DNA of 64,000 nt from positions 8,122,001-8,186,000 of the forward strand of contig NC_017093.1 in assembly GCF_000284295.1 (NCBI RefSeq), in the 5' to 3' direction. The DNA comes from Actinoplanes missouriensis 431. Lineage in GTDB: Bacteria > Actinomycetota > Actinomycetes > Mycobacteriales > Micromonosporaceae. Below the pieces are notes generated by a model that made no database searches, was not told where the DNA came from, and worked only from the letters and a program-made list of their open reading frames with translations. The position numbers and the translations under genes are program-made. The first letter of the stretch is position 1; every line of letters starts with the position of its first letter. Below are positions 59,111 to 64,000 of the stretch, in pieces.

Positions 59111-59530
59111 CTACGTGGCATCCAGGTCGTAACGCTGCGCCGGTCGGGGAGTCTCGGCCGGCGCAGTGCTTTTCGCCGGGGCCGCGCTCTTGATGTCGGC
59201 TGCGGCTGCCACGTCGCTCAGCTCCGTCTTGACGCCGTTCAGGTCCTGCTTCACGTCGTCGAAGAGCGTCTGCAGCGGCTTGCGCAGCGACGCCTCCTCG
59301 TCCTCGCTGAGGATGTGCTTGCGGATGAACGCCTTCGGGTGCAGGTCCTCCAGCTGGATGTCGGTGCCGAGCTCACGACTCAGGTCCGACGTCGCGTTCT
59401 GCGCCATCGACCGCAGGCCACGCACCATCCGCAGCCCGTCGCCGATCACCTTGGGCAGTCGCTCCCCGAAGATCAGAAGCGCCAGCATCAGCAGCGCGCC
59501 GATCTCCCACCAGTTCAGATTCTCGAACAC
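59111..59530 (-). CDS. tatB: Sec-independent protein translocase protein TatB
   Basis: Subunit of the twin-arginine translocase that binds Tat substrates with TatC. 139 residues from GTG 59530, ribosome site GGAG upstream. N-terminal membrane segment (about 8-22) with NWWEIGALLMLALLIFGERLPKVIGD, amphipathic helix and long Glu/Lys/Ala C-terminus. Located beside htrA, the standard actinobacterial position. Confidence 0.94.
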   Translation of the reverse strand: MFENLNWWEIGALLMLALLIFGERLPKVIGDGLRMVRGLRSMAQNATSDLSRELGTDIQLEDLHPKAFIRKHILSEDEEASLRKPLQTLFDDVKQDLNGVKTELSDVAAAADIKSAAPAKSTAPAETPRPAQRYDLDAT

Positions 59531-59602
59531 AGCTCCGGCCTCCCAGGCGTCCCGGCCCAAGCCTACGCACGCACGCTGTGAGTTGGCAGTCCGCCCGTGA
59601 CG

Positions 59603-60856
59603 TCAGTTGGTGTCTGCGGCGAGGGTCACCGAGGCCGACGCGGACTTGGTGCCCCGGCGGTACTCCACCGGGACCGTCGCGCCGGGAGCGTACTTCCGGA
59701 CCAGGGCGATCAGGTCGGTGCCGTCCTCCAGCACGTGACCGTCGATCTTGGTGAGCACGTCGCCGCTCTTCAGACCCGCCGACGCGGCCGGGCCGGCCGG
59801 CTCGACACTGCGCAGCCGGGCGCCGCCCGCGGTCTCCCCGGTCACCACTTCGGCGCCGATCACCGTACGCCGGGCCTTGCCGGTGTCGATGATGTCCTGC
59901 GCCACGCGTTTCGCCTGGTTGATCGGGATGGCGAAGGCGAGGCCGATGTTGCCGGCCTCGGTGTCGGTGCCGCCGACCGAGCGGATCACCGAGTTCACCC
60001 CGATCACCTGGCCGGCCGCGTTGACCAGCGGGCCGCCGGAGTTGCCCTGGTTCACCGCGGCGTCGGTCTGGATCGCCGCGTAGTAGCGCGTGGCGCCGCC
60101 CGCCTCGCCGGCCTCGATCGGCCGGTCCAGCGCGCTCACGATGCCCGAGGTGACCGTGTTGACCAGAGCCAGCGGGGAGCCGAAGGCGAGCACCGGGTCG
60201 CCGACGGCGATCGCGTCGGAGTCGCCGAGGGCCACCGGGGCGAGTCCGGACTTTGCGACTTTGATCACTGCGATGTCCGATTCCGGATCGCGGCCGACCA
60301 CCTCGGCCGAGGCCGTGGAGCCGTCGCTGAAGGCGACCGACATGGTGTCGTTCGCGCCCTCCACCACGTGGTCGTTGGTGATCACGTAGCCGTCCTCGGA
60401 GACCACGAAACCGGACCCGATCGCGCCTGTGACGCGGACCGTCACGACGCTCGGCAGCACCCGCTCGGCCACGCCGGCGAGCGTCTCCGGCGCCCGCTGC
60501 ATCGACTCGGGCACCGGCTGCGCGGTCGCGCCGATCTGTGTGCCGCCGTTCGTCGCATAGCCGCCGCGGACCGCGAAGACGAAGCCGAGCGTGCCGCCGA
60601 GACCACCCGCCAACAGGGCGGTGACCAGGCAGATCGCGAGAATCGGACCGAGACCGCGGCGTGGCGCGTCGGGGTCCGGAACGACCTCGGGCTGCGGGAC
60701 CTCGCCGGTCGGCGCCGTGCCGATGTGGACCGCCGCGGGCGCGTAGGGGTCGCGCCACGGGTCGGCCGGAGCATCGGACCACCACGGCGAGGCGGGATCG
60801 GGTGCCCCCGGGGCGGCAGGCCCCGATGGCCGGCGCCAGTTCCAGCCGTCGGTCAC
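59603..60856 (-). CDS. htrA: HtrA-like membrane-anchored serine protease with PDZ domain
   Basis: Envelope quality-control protease. 417 residues from GTG 60856 with GGAGG 7 nt upstream. Pro/Asp-rich cytosolic tail (1-66), one membrane segment (about 70-95), trypsin-like domain with His163 (TNDHVV), Asp194 (ESDIAVI) and Ser273 (GNSGGPL), then a PDZ domain (about 320-412, AASAGLKSGDVLTKIDGH). In Mycobacterium htrA is controlled with sigE/rseA; those genes are absent from this neighbourhood. 72 bases upstream of tatB on the same strand. Confidence 0.95.
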   Translation of the reverse strand: MTDGWNWRRPSGPAAPGAPDPASPWWSDAPADPWRDPYAPAAVHIGTAPTGEVPQPEVVPDPDAPRRGLGPILAICLVTALLAGGLGGTLGFVFAVRGGYATNGGTQIGATAQPVPESMQRAPETLAGVAERVLPSVVTVRVTGAIGSGFVVSEDGYVITNDHVVEGANDTMSVAFSDGSTASAEVVGRDPESDIAVIKVAKSGLAPVALGDSDAIAVGDPVLAFGSPLALVNTVTSGIVSALDRPIEAGEAGGATRYYAAIQTDAAVNQGNSGGPLVNAAGQVIGVNSVIRSVGGTDTEAGNIGLAFAIPINQAKRVAQDIIDTGKARRTVIGAEVVTGETAGGARLRSVEPAGPAASAGLKSGDVLTKIDGHVLEDGTDLIALVRKYAPGATVPVEYRRGTKSASASVTLAADTN

Positions 60857-61032
60857 GTCGGTGCCTCCACTCTCAGTCCGCCGGCGCAGCACTCCCAGGA
60901 TGACACGGAAACGCCGGGTACCACCTTGCCACCGAACGCCCACCTGTCGCGCTGCCGAGCGCCATGGGCGGTTTATCCATCGACGGCGCGGTGCATCACC
61001 CCTGATGCTCGCTCTAGTCTCTTATCCGATGT

Positions 61033-61049
61033 GCGTGGCCGGGCCACGC
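61033..61049 (+). other. Leader hairpin upstream of the O-methyltransferase gene
   Basis: GCGTGGC-CGG-GCCACGC, a perfect 7-bp stem 11 bases before the TTG candidate start. Confidence 0.4.
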
Positions 61050-61698
61050 GTGTCACCACTTGCCCGTCCGGAGGTTCGTCATCATCGGTCCCGCCCGTTC
61101 ATTCGGTCAGCCGGCGCCGCAATCAACGCCGTTCGCCGAGACATACGCCACCGAGGACCCGGTCCAGCAGACCGCGCGCGCCCTGGCCCACGAGCTCGGA
61201 CTGCCGTGCGTCTCGCCCGGCGCGGGGTCCGTGCTGCGCCTCCTGGCTGCCGCGGGCAGCGCCAAGGCGGTCGTCGAGATCGGCACGGGTACGGGGGTGA
61301 GCGGCGTCTGGCTCCTGCGAGGGATGCGTCCCGACGGGGTCCTGACCACCATCGACGTGGAGCACGAACACCAGCGGATCGCCCGGCGGGTCTTCCAGGA
61401 GGCCGGCTTCGCGCCGTCCCGCACCCGGATCATCAGCGGGCGCGCGCTGGACGTGCTGCCCCGGCTCGCCGACGGCGCCTACGACCTGATCTTCGTGGAC
61501 GCCGACACGACCGAGTTCGCCGCCTGCACCGAGGCCGCGCTGCGGCTGCTGCGGCCGGGCGGGGTGCTGATCGTCAACGGCGCCCACGCGAACGGCCGGA
61601 TCAGCGACCCGGCCGCCCGTGACGTCGACACCCTGACGATCCGCGAGACGGTGAAGGCGATCCGGGAGTCCGAGGATTGGATCCCGGCCGTGATCCCG

Positions 61699-63132
<1,434 letters not shown>

Positions 63133-63162
63133 GGGAGGATGACCTTTCCGTAAGACGTGGAA

Positions 63163-63198
63163 AGCCCGCCGGTACGGGCGGTACCGTACCGGCGGGCT
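63163..63198 (-). terminator. Terminator of the DUF3117 gene
   Basis: Perfect 15-bp stem AGCCCGCCGGTACGG / CCGTACCGGCGGGCT with 6-nt loop, followed on the minus strand by TTTCCACG. Lies 11 bases after the DUF3117 stop. Confidence 0.9.
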
Positions 63199-63209
63199 CG
63201 CGTGAAACG

Positions 63210-63377
63210 TCAGCCGGCGATCGACTTCAACGCGTCACCCAGCGCGTTGGCCTCGTCCGGAGTCATCTCAACGACGAGACGGCCACCACCTTCCAGCGGG
63301 ACGCGCATGACGATGCCACGACCCTCTTTGGTGACCTCCAGCGGACCATCGCCCGTCCGCGGCTTCATCGCCGCCAT
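63210..63377 (-). CDS. DUF3117 small protein
   Basis: 55 residues from ATG 63377 with GGGGAG 6 nt upstream; the longer open frame upstream is not supported. MAAMKPRTGDGPLEVTKEGR and RVPLEGGGRLVVEMTPDEA are the near-invariant sequence of DUF3117 (Rv1211 family), found in most Actinobacteria. Rv1211 has been reported as a calmodulin-like protein in Mycobacterium, though the role is not settled. Own terminator downstream. Confidence 0.95.
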   Translation of the reverse strand: MAAMKPRTGDGPLEVTKEGRGIVMRVPLEGGGRLVVEMTPDEANALGDALKSIAG

Positions 63378-63602
63378 CTTGTCTCCCCTCAGACCTACGT
63401 CAGGGTCGGTGGGTTGCCCCACAGCCAGTTGCTCCTGGAATGCCAGCAGCCACGTCACGTGCTCAGCCCCACGCGACGCGGTGCTCGTTTCCGATCGGCG
63501 GCCCGCTCAGGCCGTTTCACGTGTTCACGCGTTGCGGCCCACCGTGCCGATCAAACATTTTCCCTGATGAACACCGGCGAACCCAAACCCAGCCCAGGCG
63601 GA

Positions 63603-63641
63603 TGTGACAGCGTCTAGCATATCGTCTTTTGGGCTGTCACA
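63603..63641. promoter_or_regulatory. Inverted repeat upstream of the PaaX gene
   Basis: TGTGACAGC (63603-63611) and GCTGTCACA (63633-63641), perfect 9-bp inverted repeat with 21-base spacing, enclosing a possible -10 TAGCAT (63615-63620). Ends 10 bases before the PaaX ATG; candidate autoregulatory operator. Confidence 0.5.
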
Positions 63642-63651
63642 ATGTGCGGTC

Positions 63652-64000
63652 ATGCAGGCGCGGTCCGCACTCTTCGACCTGTACGGCGATTACCTGCGCG
63701 CCCGTGGCTCCCGGGCCCCGGTCGCGGCCCTCGTGCGGCTGCTCGCTCCGCTCGACATCGCGGCCCCAGCGGTCCGTACAGCAGTGTCGCGAATGGTGCG
63801 ACAAGGCTGGCTTCATCCGCTGCGTCTCGCGTCCGGACCGGGTTATCTGCTCACTCCGAAGGCGGCGCGGCGGCTCGACGACGCGGCCAGCCGGGTGTAC
63901 CGAACCGGTCGCGGCGGCTGGGACGGGCGGTTCGACATGATTCTCCTGCACGATCCGCCGCTGGCCCGCCGGGACGCGGCCCGGCTCTCCTATCTGGGCT
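63652..64000 (+). CDS. PaaX family transcriptional regulator, 3' end outside window
   Basis: At least 116 residues from ATG 63652; cut by the window end. N-terminal winged-helix pattern of PaaX: ARSALFDLYGDYLRARGS, VRTAVSRMVRQGWLHPL, GYLLTPKAARRLDDA, then YRTGRGGWDGRFDMILL. PaaX represses phenylacetate catabolism genes in E. coli and responds to phenylacetyl-CoA; many actinobacterial relatives control other aromatic pathways. The target is not visible here. Confidence 0.88.
   Translation, partial: MQARSALFDLYGDYLRARGSRAPVAALVRLLAPLDIAAPAVRTAVSRMVRQGWLHPLRLASGPGYLLTPKAARRLDDAASRVYRTGRGGWDGRFDMILLHDPPLARRDAARLSYLG

Overview
The window is high-GC actinobacterial chromosome. The glmU-prs-rplY-pth block, the rsmA-ispE-ABC-F block, the galU-Glp-GNAT-GlpR divisome block, and the tatB/htrA/O-methyltransferase neighbourhood together suggest a member of the Micromonosporaceae, most likely Actinoplanes or a close relative. 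That assignment is inferred from remembered gene order and protein flavour, not from a search. Most of the window is core genome. GTG starts are common, and at least ten genes appear to have leaderless promoters, with a TAnnnT box 6-8 nt before the start codon.

Layout. 1-5.97 kb (minus strand): a partial polyprenyl sugar-phosphate transferase, then pth, rplY, prs, glmU and tRNA-Gln(TTG). 5.99-8.1 kb: a double-HTH protein with a LAGLIDADG-like region beside the tRNA, a TetR regulator and a DUF4383 membrane protein. 8.2-12.2 kb: ABC-F protein, ispE, a shortened Uma2 protein and rsmA, mostly overlapping. 12.2-19 kb: a small hypothetical, TatD, a hypothetical, a secreted PKD-like protein, metG and a membrane protein. 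19-27 kb: a structured repeat, rsmI, protein O-mannosyltransferase, a frameshifted XRE regulator with an HD hydrolase, and a large deacetylase/glycosyltransferase fusion with its partner. 27-31 kb: a degenerate GAF/kinase-like protein, DUF2199, an ECF sigma factor with its CU044_5270 partner, and tRNA-Ala(CGC).

31-38 kb: a palindrome-rich non-coding stretch, then glpR, GNAT, glp and galU (cell-division receptor and gephyrin-like partner), a GGDEF protein and 5-FCL. 38-46.9 kb: an FmdB gene behind a CIRCE operator, an SAF protein, small proteins, DUF2231, an MpaB-family protein, a 15-bp tandem array, a RecB-like nuclease, MarC, PHP and PH-domain genes, a 52-residue membrane protein, DUF6758 and a TrmH-type methyltransferase. 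47-50 kb: thioredoxin and an Rv2578c-type radical SAM protein interrupted by an intein inside its iron-sulfur motif. 50-57.8 kb: CoA-binding protein, SDR, lipoprotein, EamA, HAD, PhzF, an MgtE-like cytosolic protein and DUF1003, the last two joined by two 77-bp mini-ORF repeats. 57.8-64 kb: Mrp, a second copy of the structured repeat, tatB, htrA, O-methyltransferase, leucyl aminopeptidase, DUF3117 and a partial PaaX regulator.

The most notable items are the intein placed between the second and third cluster cysteines, with a decayed endonuclease; the two-copy palindromic element whose stems covary and which sits both times between convergent genes; the ATGA-chained mini-ORF repeats; and the CIRCE operator in front of an FmdB-family gene.
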